Of a DNA stretch of 64,000 bases, positions 38,135-49,600 are shown piece after piece. The notes below the pieces were generated by a model. The model worked only from the letters and a program-made list of their open reading frames with translations, was not told the DNA's origin and did no database searches. Source of the DNA: Dillenia suffruticosa (taxonomy: Eukaryota > Streptophyta > Magnoliopsida > Dilleniales > Dilleniaceae). A program made the position numbers and the translations under genes. The stretch's first letter is position 1. Each line of letters begins with the position of its first letter. The stretch is taken from NCBI GenBank assembly GCA_033439265.1, contig JAVTVX010000004.1, positions 22,887,201 to 22,951,200 of the forward strand, read 5' to 3'.

Positions 38135-39867
38135 GTTATAACTAAATTCATTAAAATTTTAATTAGAAGAAAATTTTCAAAACTATAAATATTTATAGTT
38201 TTGGAAAGACATCTCATAACATACTTGTGATGCAAGAAACAATAAAGTTGGCCTAAAATCATAAGGTATTGGAAAGAAGAATGATACCAGGAGTTGACTA
38301 CTTGAAAAATCGCCACCCTCAAGTATTGATGGCTATGGAGAAGAAGTCAAGAGTTCTTAATGATATTGTACTAAGACCAAAAAACTGAGATGAATAAAAC
38401 AAAATGTGGCATCATCAACACGATTTCAGCATATAATTTATGTGTTGAGTATCATGCTAAGGAAGCCCCATTAAAAGTTCAGCACAGGTAAGAAAGGAAG
38501 CACTAAATCAGGACACACGGAAATGCCAAACAAAATGAACACTTGTCAAGTCAGAGGAAGTTAGAAGTAGGGGAAAAAAAAAACTAAGGGCATAGCAAAA
38601 TAGGCCACAATCTTTGCAATGGTAACACTTCCGCCGAGGGTTGGAGAAAAAATCTAATACACAGTTTTTCTAGGAAGATAGTTTCCAAACTCCTAGTTCA
38701 CTCTGTGACTACAAACATAGGCTTGAAAGAAGTAGACATGGATATGCATATTAGAGTGCATATATTCTCAACCAAAGACAAAAAACAACCCCTACAACCT
38801 ACAGGAAACAAAACTTACATCAATAATCTGACACATCTTGAGAAAGTATCCATGTCTAACTCTGTATCTTGCTATCACCGTGACTACTTTTACCACAGAA
38901 AGATCAGTTTCATCTCCACAAATTATAAGATCCAAAATGACACTAGTATAATGACCTCAAAGACAAAGAACCATACATCACCCCCCAAACAATTTTTCTT
39001 AGTAGGAAAAGAGAAAATAAAATGTAGAAATAAGAAAGAACAACAAGGATTGGTCTCACAACAGGAAGAAAACCATAAAAATCAATATAATCTACAAAAG
39101 AGGAAGATCTAAAAGTAGCGAAAAATAACAAGAATTTCAACAAGCTATCCACAAAAATAATCAAGGGGCTTCTCGACCCCATTAAAATTTCTATGACCAT
39201 GTTCCTCCAAACAATGAAAACAAGGCTAGACTATGAAGGGAGAATATCAAAAGCTCTCCTTGCTATACAAAACCTCAAACCCACTCTGAGCTCATAACAA
39301 ACGCTGCAATCAAATTTAGACTTCTAGTTATTCTCCTCCTTCTGCTAAGCAATTAAGATTAACACCATTATCATACCAAAAATAATTAAAAAAAAAAAAA
39401 CCCAATAAATTAGCTTCCAACACGCATAACAAACTTTAGCCAGAAACTCAGATCATACCATTACCACAGTCATACTGGTTACATAGCATAACCAACAGAG
39501 TCTACATTAAGCAACCATATAATTAAGTCAGGGAAAATTTTTGAGATTTCTGTTTATCCTCCTTACCTGCCAATGAATCAAATGTAACCCTCTAATCGTG
39601 TAAAAGAGCCCTAGCTGAATAAACTTTTAAAGCCAACAACCAATTCTACCAGGAAACTTATATCCTGCCATTTCCACACAAATATAAGTCTTGATCGAAT
39701 GCACACAGACATTTACAAAAACCCAATAGAGTAGACCATAATTTCTCAAATAGCCATCAAGTCAAATCATACAAGAAACAAGTTCTTCCAGCATAAAAAA
39801 CAGAGAGATATAAATCCATAATCACTAGTATATCACCATCATATACCCATTCGCAGACAGATCGTCT
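36290..39867. other. AT-rich spacer, no gene seen
   Basis: Contains an (AAT)n microsatellite at about 38061-38133 and one copy of the dispersed GATCTATTAAAGGA-type repeat (36690-36785). At 38390-39840 composition is less AT-biased. This could be 3' UTR of the minus-strand CHMP1 gene, but no protein is recognisable. Confidence 0.5.
38061..38133. repeat. (AAT)n microsatellite
   Basis: About 24 units with one AAC interruption near 38080. Confidence 0.95.
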
Positions 39868-40479
39868 TCAACCTCTGGACTTAAGCTCCGCAAGACGCCT
39901 CGAAAGATCGTCCTCGTCCACCTTCTCCGAACTCTTCGTAGGAATCGCATGCGCTGCCGGCTGTGGAAGCCCCACAGAGACCTCCAACCCATAATCGTCG
40001 GCCACCTGTTGCATCAGACTGTTGACTTCCCCTTCTGGTGTAGACAAAGAAGTACTTCCAGCCATCGAGCTCTCCATAAACTCGGCCTGGACCTCCATAT
40101 TCACAAACTGCCTCTCAAATGAGTCCATAGTCTCCGACATCTTCTGCAAATTACCAGTCGCAAGAGATGATTCAAGGGATTTCACGATAGACGCCATGGA
40201 TTTGCTGATCGTCGTCATCTTCGCCTGAGTATCGAGACGAGCGACGACCGCATCAAGACGAGAGGCCAATCGGAGGTAATTCATCTGCTCATTCCTTTTG
40301 CGGATCGAGTTTTCGGCATAAATTCTTGCTCCATCCATGTTTCCCTTCTCGATCGCTTTCTTCACTTTCAGCTTTTCCGATTTCTCCTCTTTCTCGCACT
40401 TCCTTGCTTGACGTTGAAGGCTTTTTGACGTGAATTTTAATTCCATGATCTGATTCATCAGTTTCTCCGTGTTTCCCAT
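39868..40479 (-). CDS. CHMP1: CHMP1 (ESCRT-III subunit, Did2 homologue)
   Basis: One uninterrupted reading frame of 203 aa from the ATG at 40479. CHMP1 is an ESCRT-III-related protein that helps recruit the AAA ATPase Vps4 and supports cargo sorting into multivesicular bodies. In Arabidopsis it is needed for sorting of auxin carriers. Visible features: a basic N-terminal helical half ([40 protein letters not shown]), coiled-coil potential to about residue 150, an acidic C-terminal part and a terminal MIM1-type helix ([14 protein letters not shown]). Length matches the family. The coding region has no introns. The leader side has three AGGGTTT telo-box copies (as seen on + strand) at 40493-40558 and GA-rich tracts. 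Confidence 0.96.
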   Translation of the reverse strand: MGNTEKLMNQIMELKFTSKSLQRQARKCEKEEKSEKLKVKKAIEKGNMDGARIYAENSIRKRNEQMNYLRLASRLDAVVARLDTQAKMTTISKSMASIVKSLESSLATGNLQKMSETMDSFERQFVNMEVQAEFMESSMAGSTSLSTPEGEVNSLMQQVADDYGLEVSVGLPQPAAHAIPTKSSEKVDEDDLSRRLAELKSRG

Positions 40480-40492
40480 CTTGATTGATCCG

Positions 40493-40558
40493 ATTAGGGT
40501 TAGGGTTTAAAGGGAAAGAGAGAGAGAAAGAGAGATCGGGGATTTTTAGGGTTTGAAA
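40493..40558 (-). promoter_or_regulatory. telo-box cluster and CT-rich leader of CHMP1
   Basis: Three AGGGTTT copies on the + strand (AAACCCT on the gene strand), two adjacent at 40493-40509 and one at 40547-40554. GA-rich tracts at 40512-40535 and 40590-40605 give a CT-rich leader on the gene strand. Confidence 0.55.
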
Positions 40559-41654
40559 CTTTTGATTGAATGTTAGAAAATCGAGATCGAGAGAGAGAGA
40601 GAGTAGAATACTATTTGAAGTGGATAACGTTTTCTCCGAAGTTACTAAAATAACCTCAACGAATGTGTATATTACGACGATCGGTGAGCTCGCCGTCGCC
40701 GCTTTCTACCCGTTGCAATTACATACCACAGACCGCGTCGATAAGGTGTTTACAGGCCGCGTTAATACGTAGCGCGTGGGTTGCCCCAATTGGGCTTAAC
40801 CGCGTTTGAGCATCTCTCTCTCACGAGGTTAGAATTTTGTTTTTTTTTTTAATATACATGTAATCAGGGTTTATCTATCGTTATCTGAATTTTAACTGAT
40901 TAATTCGATATTAATATTATAAAGTCTATTAAAAGAGATTTCTCAAATCATATTTCTTTTTTTATGATTCGAGTTCGATAAATTAAAATAATTATTAAGA
41001 CAATGTAATATTCTGTCATTATAATACTAATCGTTAGAATATAATCTTATAAGATTAGAATAAAGTTACATAAGTTATACTCAGGGAACACGTACAAAGC
41101 ACATGTCAGCCTTCCATCTCACTGAGATTGAATCGAAGAAATTCTAAATCGAATCAAATGTATAATCAAATAATCAATTATTTGGATGCAATGCAAAAAT
41201 TGAAGTTTTGCCGGTGAATCTTCATCTTGCATCCTCTTTCTTCATGATCAACCCTTGCAAAACATTCTATGATCCTTTCATCTTATTGATTGTTTGATCA
41301 ACAAAAATTATAGTTATTTTTCTAATAGCCCTCTATCATCTTTTCCTTACTCGACTTGAGACATATTTTGTAACATATCTTATGAAATCATTAGTGATAT
41401 TCGACCGTCTCATTGTGTTTCAAGTTCTTGAACATGACTGAGGACAAAGGTATCAAAAATTGATATTTTTCTTTACCGATATCATGTAAAGTTAATAGTT
41501 GAATATTAAAATTTTTTAACTAAACTTAAAATAAAAAAATAGACGTTCAAAGGATTTGCTCTCAGTATTAGATCCATAATACTTGAATCGAATTAGTTAA
41601 ATAATCCGAATACCTATAATCAAGTAACAAAAAAAATTAGTAATTAAAGTATAA

Positions 41655-41735
41655 GATGTTCATTGGGATGTTGGGGAATGTTTGCTCAGGATGGAATCAG
41701 AGGGCCTTCTTAAACAAGCTTTCCCTCTGCATGGT
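41655..41735 (+). pseudogene. orphan copy of anoctamin exon 4
   Basis: These 81 bases closely match 44833-44915 of the anoctamin gene. Shared runs include GATGTTCATTGGGA, GGATGGAATCAGAGGGC and TTAAACAAG, down to CATGGT at the donor. Other exons were not found nearby. It looks like a fragment left by a partial duplication, on the same strand and about 1.6 kb upstream of the real start codon. Confidence 0.85.
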
Positions 41736-42972
41736 ATTCCCTTTTTCTTTTTTTTTTAATCTTTTACCTAAGTAGCTGAAACCCTAATAACCTCTCACTA
41801 TCTTTGCTCTCCCTCTTTGTTTTTCATTTTATTCTCTTCTCTCGCTTACACTCCCCCTTTTCCTTTGGGCTTTCGCCTTCCTCCCATTTCTTTCTCTCTC
41901 CCTCTTTGCTACTTCAATTTCTCATCACTAGATTAAATTTGTGAACTTAGCTATGACTTACCACCGACATAAGATTTAATTACAAGACTCTGGACTCTTT
42001 TTTTTTATCAAAAACATTTTAAGAAAATTCAAATTTTCATAGATTAGATTCAAATTTCTATCCAAAAATGACAGTAATAACAAATCAAATTTTAATCCTA
42101 AATTTATATTTAAGATAAATATAATCTATTTTAGTTTTTCATGATATTGACAAAATCTTTATAGTGACAATCAATCTATTGCAAGTCTCCTCTTTTGTGC
42201 GAATTTGAAATCGAGAGGAAAATATATTTACACTAGAATTTGAATATGACAGGTTGAAAAGGAGAATTGTGATCATTTGACTGTTTTGTTATCATTTATT
42301 CCAAAAGTGTGTTCGATGAAAAATAACTTTGTAATAAACATAAGAAATATATCACATAAAAATTTGAGACACAATAAAAACTTTATTCTCTCGTTAAACA
42401 ATTTAAATTTTAATTTTAAAAAGGAAATGTTTGTTTGCTAAAATTGAAATTATTTATCTTTAAATAAAATTAATTTTATAACTTGCTAACTCCATGAAAA
42501 ATTTTGAACCGCCATTATTCCAAGGTCAAGGAAATGCTGGTGTCCAAGTGTTCCGGATTTTGAATCCTCTCTCTTCTGCAAATTGCAGTGAGAGAGAGCT
42601 CTCGAGGGGATCGCATTTTTCACAGAGACCGATGATCCGTTGGGACTCGTACCTAATTCTTGTCTCTGAAGCTCCATACCCAATTCGCTTTGACAAAAAC
42701 TTAAGGTAACAGGTAGAACAGAAAGCAACACAAATGCATTTGCATAACCACGTGTCTTCTCTTTCCTTTTCTTATGTGTCCTGATGACGCCGCTCCCTTT
42801 TATCATTTTCCTCGATTTTACAGACAGCTCTTTTGTCCTTGTTTTCCTCTCCCTCTTTTCGTAATCTTCACGAGGCTTGTTGAACATCCACATTGTCGTT
42901 TTCCTCAACTCAGACATCATTTGAGTTGTAAAATTTTAAATTTCCATTTAATTTTTAAATTATTTTTTTTGT

Positions 42973-43208
42973 AGGGTTTCACATGTGGATGGAAATCTCG
43001 GTCGTTTAGTTGAGTTAGTCGATTTTTGGGTTCAATCAGAGAGACCCATTAGATTGTTTATCCTGTCTATGATGCCCATTTTGTTCATTTCAGCCGTAAG
43101 ATGTGGAATCAGCCTGTCTGATAGAAATACCCTTGTCTAGGGTTTCAAATGTGGATGTTATTAATGTTGATGCAATTGATTTTTGGCCTCAATCCGAGAG
43201 ACCCATTT
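42973..43208 (+). repeat. imperfect duplication just upstream of the anoctamin start
   Basis: Copies at 42973-43051 and 43139-43208 share AGGGTTTCA[C/A]ATGTGGATG, GATTTTTGG and GAGAGACCCATT. The second copy ends about 90 bp before the ATG, so the duplication concerns promoter or leader sequence. Confidence 0.65.
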
Positions 43209-43296
43209 GGCCTTTTTTTTTTTTTTGAAGTGGGTTTGCCCCTTTGTTGTTGCTTTCTTCGTCTTGTTTGCTGTGGTTGGAGCTGGGGTTTAGAAA

Positions 43297-43647
43297 ATGA
43301 ATGGGATTGGCGAGGAGCAACCTATTTTTGAGATTGGGATTGTGGTACCAAAGAGGGCTGTGAAAGGTGGGGATGAAGATTCTGATTGTGTGGAGGTTTT
43401 GGTTGATGAATTGAAGAAGGTTGGGTTGATAGTTGAAAGAGTTCTTGGGCTTTCAGATGAATTCATTAAGGTAACTATTTGGCTCTTTATCTCTATTTGA
43501 CTAATCAATCATTAATTATGCCATCTTATCCATTATTTAAGGTGTTTATGGAACTTTTAATGTCCTTCTATATTGGTATTTGAAGGAATTTGTTGGTTAG
43601 GGTGATTGTATGCAATCCCATATATGGAGCTCCCTCCCTCCCTCCCT

Positions 43648-43684
<37 letters not shown>

Positions 43685-46600
43685 TACTGAATATGTGTCT
43701 GTGATGTGTCAAGTGAACTTGAAGAGTTGGTGCATTTATATATTTCAGATATTAATGGCTTATTCAGTGTAAAGAAGTTTTAGAATGGCTGGTGAACTTG
43801 GTCGGTTGTTGGGAACACTAGTTGATTAATTGTTCCCAAGATAAGGTTATAAATGATGGGACTAAATCAACTTGTTGGTGGTTGTTTCCAAATTGTGATC
43901 CTCCCCTATTGATGTCTATAGTTCCATTTCCTTTTTGTGTATTGTATATTGGCTAATACTGTAATTTGGGTGCCATTTATAGTTGGCTGCTCCTTTTGAG
44001 ACTTTGGGAAGGGCCACAGCAGAATTGCAAATTAAAAAGCCAACACATATTGGTAACTATCTCTTGGTTTGATTTCTAAATATAAGCTTATACCTCTCCC
44101 CGATTGTTATGATCATGAAAATATTCTGTCTTTCCGTGATCGACTTATCTGTTCAATCATGCTTGTGTCCTGTACGTCAGACAAGAATGGAGGGTACCTT
44201 TGACATTGGAATGTTAATGTATCAATCTTGATTTTGATTCCAGGAATGGATTTACCATTTGTGTGGGCTGAGATTGAAGCCTTTGTAAGACAACCTGATG
44301 GTTCGCTGTTCAGTTGGTGTGAGCGTTATCAGTGCTACAATCACTTACTTTATGGAATTGTGAGTTGTTTGATACCGTTTACCATGAATGCTCTTCTATA
44401 CAATCTCTCCTCCTCTAGTTGTGCCTACTTTTGATCAATCTTTGCATAAAGATTGTCAAAGGCATTGTATTAAGTTGTAATGGTTCAGAGGTTGTTCTTT
44501 TTTTTTTTCCTCCCTCCCAGTTCTGCTCTGAAGCCTCGTCAAAGAGTAATTCTTCTATTAATTATGTTGATGAAAATTCTACTGTTATTTTTTCAATGGT
44601 CCCCTGCCATCTTTTCCTTACCTATGCAATTTCTTCTATAACTTAAACGTTACCATAAAGGACATGTTATGTAACAAACTAACTCTTAAAAATTACCTTT
44701 TATAGAGCCATTAGTGACTTATGTTTCTCTTATATACTTCTATTCTTTCAATTCACAATAACTGAACTTCGTAATTAATAACTGCAGGTGAATGGAAGTA
44801 AGTTGGTTGTCACTTTAAAGTATGATGGTAGAGATGTTCATTGGGAACTTGGGGAATCGTTGCTTCGAAGGATGGAATCAGAGGGCATTGTTAAACAAGT
44901 TTTTCCTGTACATGGTGTGTTAACTTTCATCTAAGATATACATTATGCTTTAGATCTGGTGTCACCTGTATAATGAAGGTGTTTGTTTATAGATGAAATA
45001 AAGAGGAAGCAGCTCTTGAGAAGTTGGGCTCTAAACTGGTGGGATTTCACAAGGCAGCCCATTGATGATATTTACTCATACTTTGGGACAAAGGTGAAAA
45101 ATGCTATGGTGATTTTATCATTATATGTTGTACACATTTCTCACCTATGTGACCATGAACTGACATTCTTGTAGATTGCAATCTATTTCTCGTTCCTTGG
45201 CATGTATACACGGTGGATGTTATTTCCGGCTGCATTTGGGATAACATTGCAGTTGGTTGACTTCCAGTGAGACTTGTGCCTTTCTCAGTATTTTGTGTAC
45301 TTCTTTGTTTGTTTTTAGTCTTAATTCTTTTGAAAAAGACGAATTGTCTGAGCTGCTATCTTATTGCTCACACAACTATTGCGCTGGTTTAATGACAGAC
45401 AATCCCAGTTGTTGATACTCCCTGTTTTCTTCATAGTCTTAATATCATGGGCAGTTTTGTTTTTCCAGTTTTGGAAACGTAAAAATGCTGCTCTTTTGAC
45501 CAGGTGAGATAAACTGTGAAACTTTCTGTTAGCTACTGCAATTGCTTAAATACATCTTCTACTTTCCCTTTATTTCCTAATTTTACTTCTTCAGTAAGGT
45601 ATCAATCTTTCTGCTCATATTTCAATTTAATTGGATAGTGTAGGTGGCAAATCAATTATCCAGTTGGGTTGGACCTTAGATATAAACTTTTGGACATGGA
45701 AAAAATTTCGCTTCAATCCCCTTTGGACCCCATCAAGAAATTCGGGACGGATAAAACCCAAGGGAAAGAAGCATATCAAAGATACGAATGGTTTGGGCAC
45801 CTGATGAGATTCAGGAATGATGCTATTATTATCTCGAGTATTATATGTCTCCAACTGCCATTTGAGTTGGCCTATGCTCATCTTTATGAGGTTATTGGTT
45901 CTGATCTAATGAAGTAAGAAGCTCATCTGATTCCTCTCTAATTTTGGTAATCTCTTCATTGATTGGAAAAGTTTTGAGCCTTTATTCTGTGCAAACCTTA
46001 ATTTTTCTCTAAAAGTTTTCTTCATTAGCTTTCAAATTATGCCTTAAATTTGTTTGTTTTGCATGACATTCTTTGACTAATGCATGTTTGTAGTCTATAA
46101 TGTAATTGCAATATGCTGGCAACCACACAATCTGCACTGCACAGGGTCTTGGTTGATGTATGAAAGGTTTCTTTTTTTTTTTTTTCACTTTCTTTATATC
46201 CATTTGTATTTTTGTGTATACTAAAGGATACCTGAGCTCAGTTTCCATATTATTCACATTGGATGTTTGAAGTCCTTTCCTTTACTAGTCTCTTGCGATT
46301 AGAATTTCAAGCAATAGCTTATGCTTCAAACACATTTGTTTCAGTTTTTTTTCTTCTAATTTTTGGTCATGTTATGAAGTCAGTTTCAGATTTGTTCATT
46401 TTTAAGTCATTTAGAATGAATTTGATTTATATTGTATTAATTTAGATTCAATTTCATGACTGCAACATTTACTTCTGTGCTGTCTCAGGATCTTATAAGA
46501 TTCATACACTTAGAGAAACAACTTGTAGCGGATTTACCGGTGTTTCAATTAGTTCATGTGTATTGCTCTCCTTCAACTATACATAGGGAAGCTAAAATGT

Positions 46601-49600
46601 TATGTCATCCCAATAAAGTCCTTTTGTCGCACCCTTTCTCCCAAGTGTTAGTCCATCCTTTTATGGTATGACTTAGTGACTCTGTGGGTTGAAACAATGC
46701 TTCATGAGTACGTCATTAATTCATTGAAAAGGTTAGAGGAATTTTGATGCTGAATGCCTTAATCCATTTCCGGGCGTGGTCCCTCAAGTTTTCCTTTAAA
46801 TCATATGCTCCATTTCACTCCTTGACCAACTTTCGCTGATTTCACTTCTTACACCTTGTGGAATTGATTATTTTTATAAACAACCCTGCCATTTATTGTT
46901 AGCAAGAAAGCTGTTTCCTATCACCTCCACCGTTAGCCTTCTGTTATCACTTATAGCGCAGCCAAACTTATTTATACATTAATCATCCGGAATAATTTAA
47001 TCAACATTTTCTTTTTGTATTCCTGGCCCATTAGTGTAACGAAAAGCAAGGCTATCAATATAATATCCGGTCCTTTATTTCTCCTTGTGATCTACCTCTC
47101 AATATGCTCCTGAGGACAATTCACTTGTCTGTGTTTTGAGTCCTTTGATCCCGATGATTGTAATCTCAAACTTTTAGCAAAATGTTGGTTTCTCTCTTGA
47201 GGGTGCTTTCTGATCGATTCTGAACAAATTTCCATTTGTTTTTCTCATAAAATTATTGGATGATTAGAGGACCTTGGATGGCATTAGAGTCATAATCAAT
47301 ATATACTTCTTAAGCTTAGAGGGCTTATGATTAATTAATTGGAAGGAAGCCTGGCCAAATGTTTAATGAGGCATGTCTTGAGACTCATAACACATTTGAG
47401 TGCAGTGGTGTTGGTCAAAGGGTGTGTTTTGAGTTTTTCCCTTTTGAATTTGTTTGATATATGAAAATGTAGCCCATAACCAGAAGCTTTCCCAAGTAAA
47501 TGATTTTGTTTGTTAAAGCTAGGTTTGCTCTAAGCAGTACTAATGACGACTGAAGTGATTTCTGGAGCACATGGATGGAATCACGAGAGAAGTGAATGAA
47601 AAATGTTGAGGTAAATGTGTGGTAATGGACTGCAAGAAAAATAGGAGCCATCATCCTGGGTGGTGGAATATAAGGTTCAGTTAAGTTAAGCTGTATCCTT
47701 CTGCATGGCTGGTCCATTTTCTGAGCAGGCCCGGTTGAAAGTTGATCAGCTTCAAGAAATTTTTTGCATTTTCGGGCCCACCTTGGAGCTGTTGTTTGGC
47801 TTGCTTTTGCTGTTTTCAAGTTGGTTTTGGTTTATGAAGATATTGGTCCTTAATAGTTTATGCTGTAATAATTAATGTTTGATGCTCCTAATGGAGATTG
47901 GAGGAGGTCGGGGCTTGGAGTTGGTTAGAGAGAGACGAAAGGAAAGAAATGGAAGTGAATGGGAGGAGGGGGGAGAGAGAGATATACATATAGAAATCTC
48001 GAAAAACCTCAATACTCGACTAATGAAGCCTTGTTCAAATACAATGTCACACCAAGTTATGTTTATAGAACCTAAAATGTACGGATACTCTAATCAAGTA
48101 GAATAAACAGTCATGGATGTCCCAAATATTCAAATAAATCTTAAAGTCTTATAGATTCCCAATATTCTTCCTTTTAGATTACTGATATTATAGATAAAAA
48201 TAAGTGCATTTGTGTTTCACAGATGTCTCTTCTGTAATGGAGTTAGGATTTTTTATCAAGTTGAATAGATATCATGTCCCTGCACATGCTTGGACAGTTT
48301 CTCATTTAGAGTGGTGGGGCATACATCATTTGGACATGTATTTCTAATCTAGCAATTGCTTAGTCTTTGTGCTAGATTTAAGATGGTCCGTTATTGATTA
48401 ATTACTCTTGTGGAGTACAATTGTTGAAAGACCCGTAATAAAGTGGTTTGTGACAAGCAACAACAAGCTCAGCTTATTCATGCCTTCACACTGTTGAACC
48501 CATATTAGTGTGGGAGGCTCCCATTCATTATCAAAATGAACAGCATGTCTCATTTATTTGTGCATCTTGAGATTAAATCTAATTTACGTACATTAGAGCT
48601 AATGTGAGAGATTAAAATTCTGGACTCTGGAGAATTAGAAAACTGATACCTGCAACTCTTTTTACCTTTGTCTTTACTCCCTTGGAGTATTTACCCCATT
48701 GAATTAAGAAATAACATTTTTCTTCTTGAAAAATATTATTTTGTTATTATAACAATTATTTTATAGATTTTTGAACTTTTAAAGCAGCGTAAATATAATC
48801 GTAGCTAGACCTCTATGCTTGCAATTTGTTCACAACAACCGCTTACAGGTGTATGCATGTGCATATGAGCAGGCTGTCTCTATTGTTGGATGTGCAGAGA
48901 ACTCATCTAAGCATGGGTCTTGACATATTCCCCTCTAAGGAATGCATGCCTGTAATTATGTCGATTCTTTTTTGCATCATCCATCCATTTTGAAAACTTC
49001 ATAACGCCTCCCATTGAACCAAAATAATGGCTTGCCACAGGGGTAGTGGAGATCATAATATGATAGTTCCCTTTTTTCCTTCTGGGTTTGGCAGCAGATC
49101 TGGTGGTACACAAGGGTTATGAGAAGTTGTGAATTGAGAATGAGTTCCTTTTTTGTGCCGTGGCCCAAGGAAATAATTCAGTAATGAGCTATTAAGCATC
49201 AATATATTGTGATGAGTTGGATGCCTTTGACGTTTTGGATGTTTATTTGAGACTTTGAATTAGAGACAGGTCCCATTGGTAGTTCATTTAAATTGTGTAG
49301 ATTGTTTCCTGATATATTGGAATATTTATGACATTGAAATGTTGACGGAATATGGAAACTATTGTTGTGCAACATGCACAAGATATGGATAGCATTTGTT
49401 TATCATAGGCATATCATGTTGATTACTGCTTGTCAATAATTTGGTGTTCTGACTTGTTGATTTTATGTTGGGTCTCCGTTATGTCATGTTCAGCTTCGTT
49501 TTGGTGGTGGGGGAAGGGTTCCAGGTTAGATTTAGGGGATTTAACCATATAATTGAGGGCTTTAGCCTCCTCATGTGAACATCTACAATATGAAAAAATT

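Larger units (their letters stand above)
40606..43296. other. spacer between divergent CHMP1 and anoctamin genes
   Basis: No complete gene. It holds two dispersed-repeat copies (about 40895-40985 and 41560-41640), a stray copy of anoctamin exon 4 (41655-41735), a third dispersed repeat (42228-42290) and a duplicated leader-like sequence (42973-43051 and 43139-43208). A 144-codon minus-strand frame at 42486-42920 has no recognisable content. Confidence 0.5.

Noticed and set aside
38026..38322. 98-codon minus-strand frame with a long isoleucine run
   Set aside because: The run is simply the translation of the (AAT)n microsatellite.
38705..39112. 135-codon plus-strand frame
   Set aside because: No recognisable motif and lysine/asparagine-rich as expected from AT-rich DNA. 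It may be antisense to the CHMP1 3' UTR.
42486..42920. 144-codon minus-strand frame upstream of the anoctamin gene
   Set aside because: No family resemblance. It includes the promoter side of another gene, and composition looks random.
47415..47819. 134-codon minus-strand frame in anoctamin intron 8
   Set aside because: No recognisable domain and no splice or promoter context. Kept only as intron sequence.
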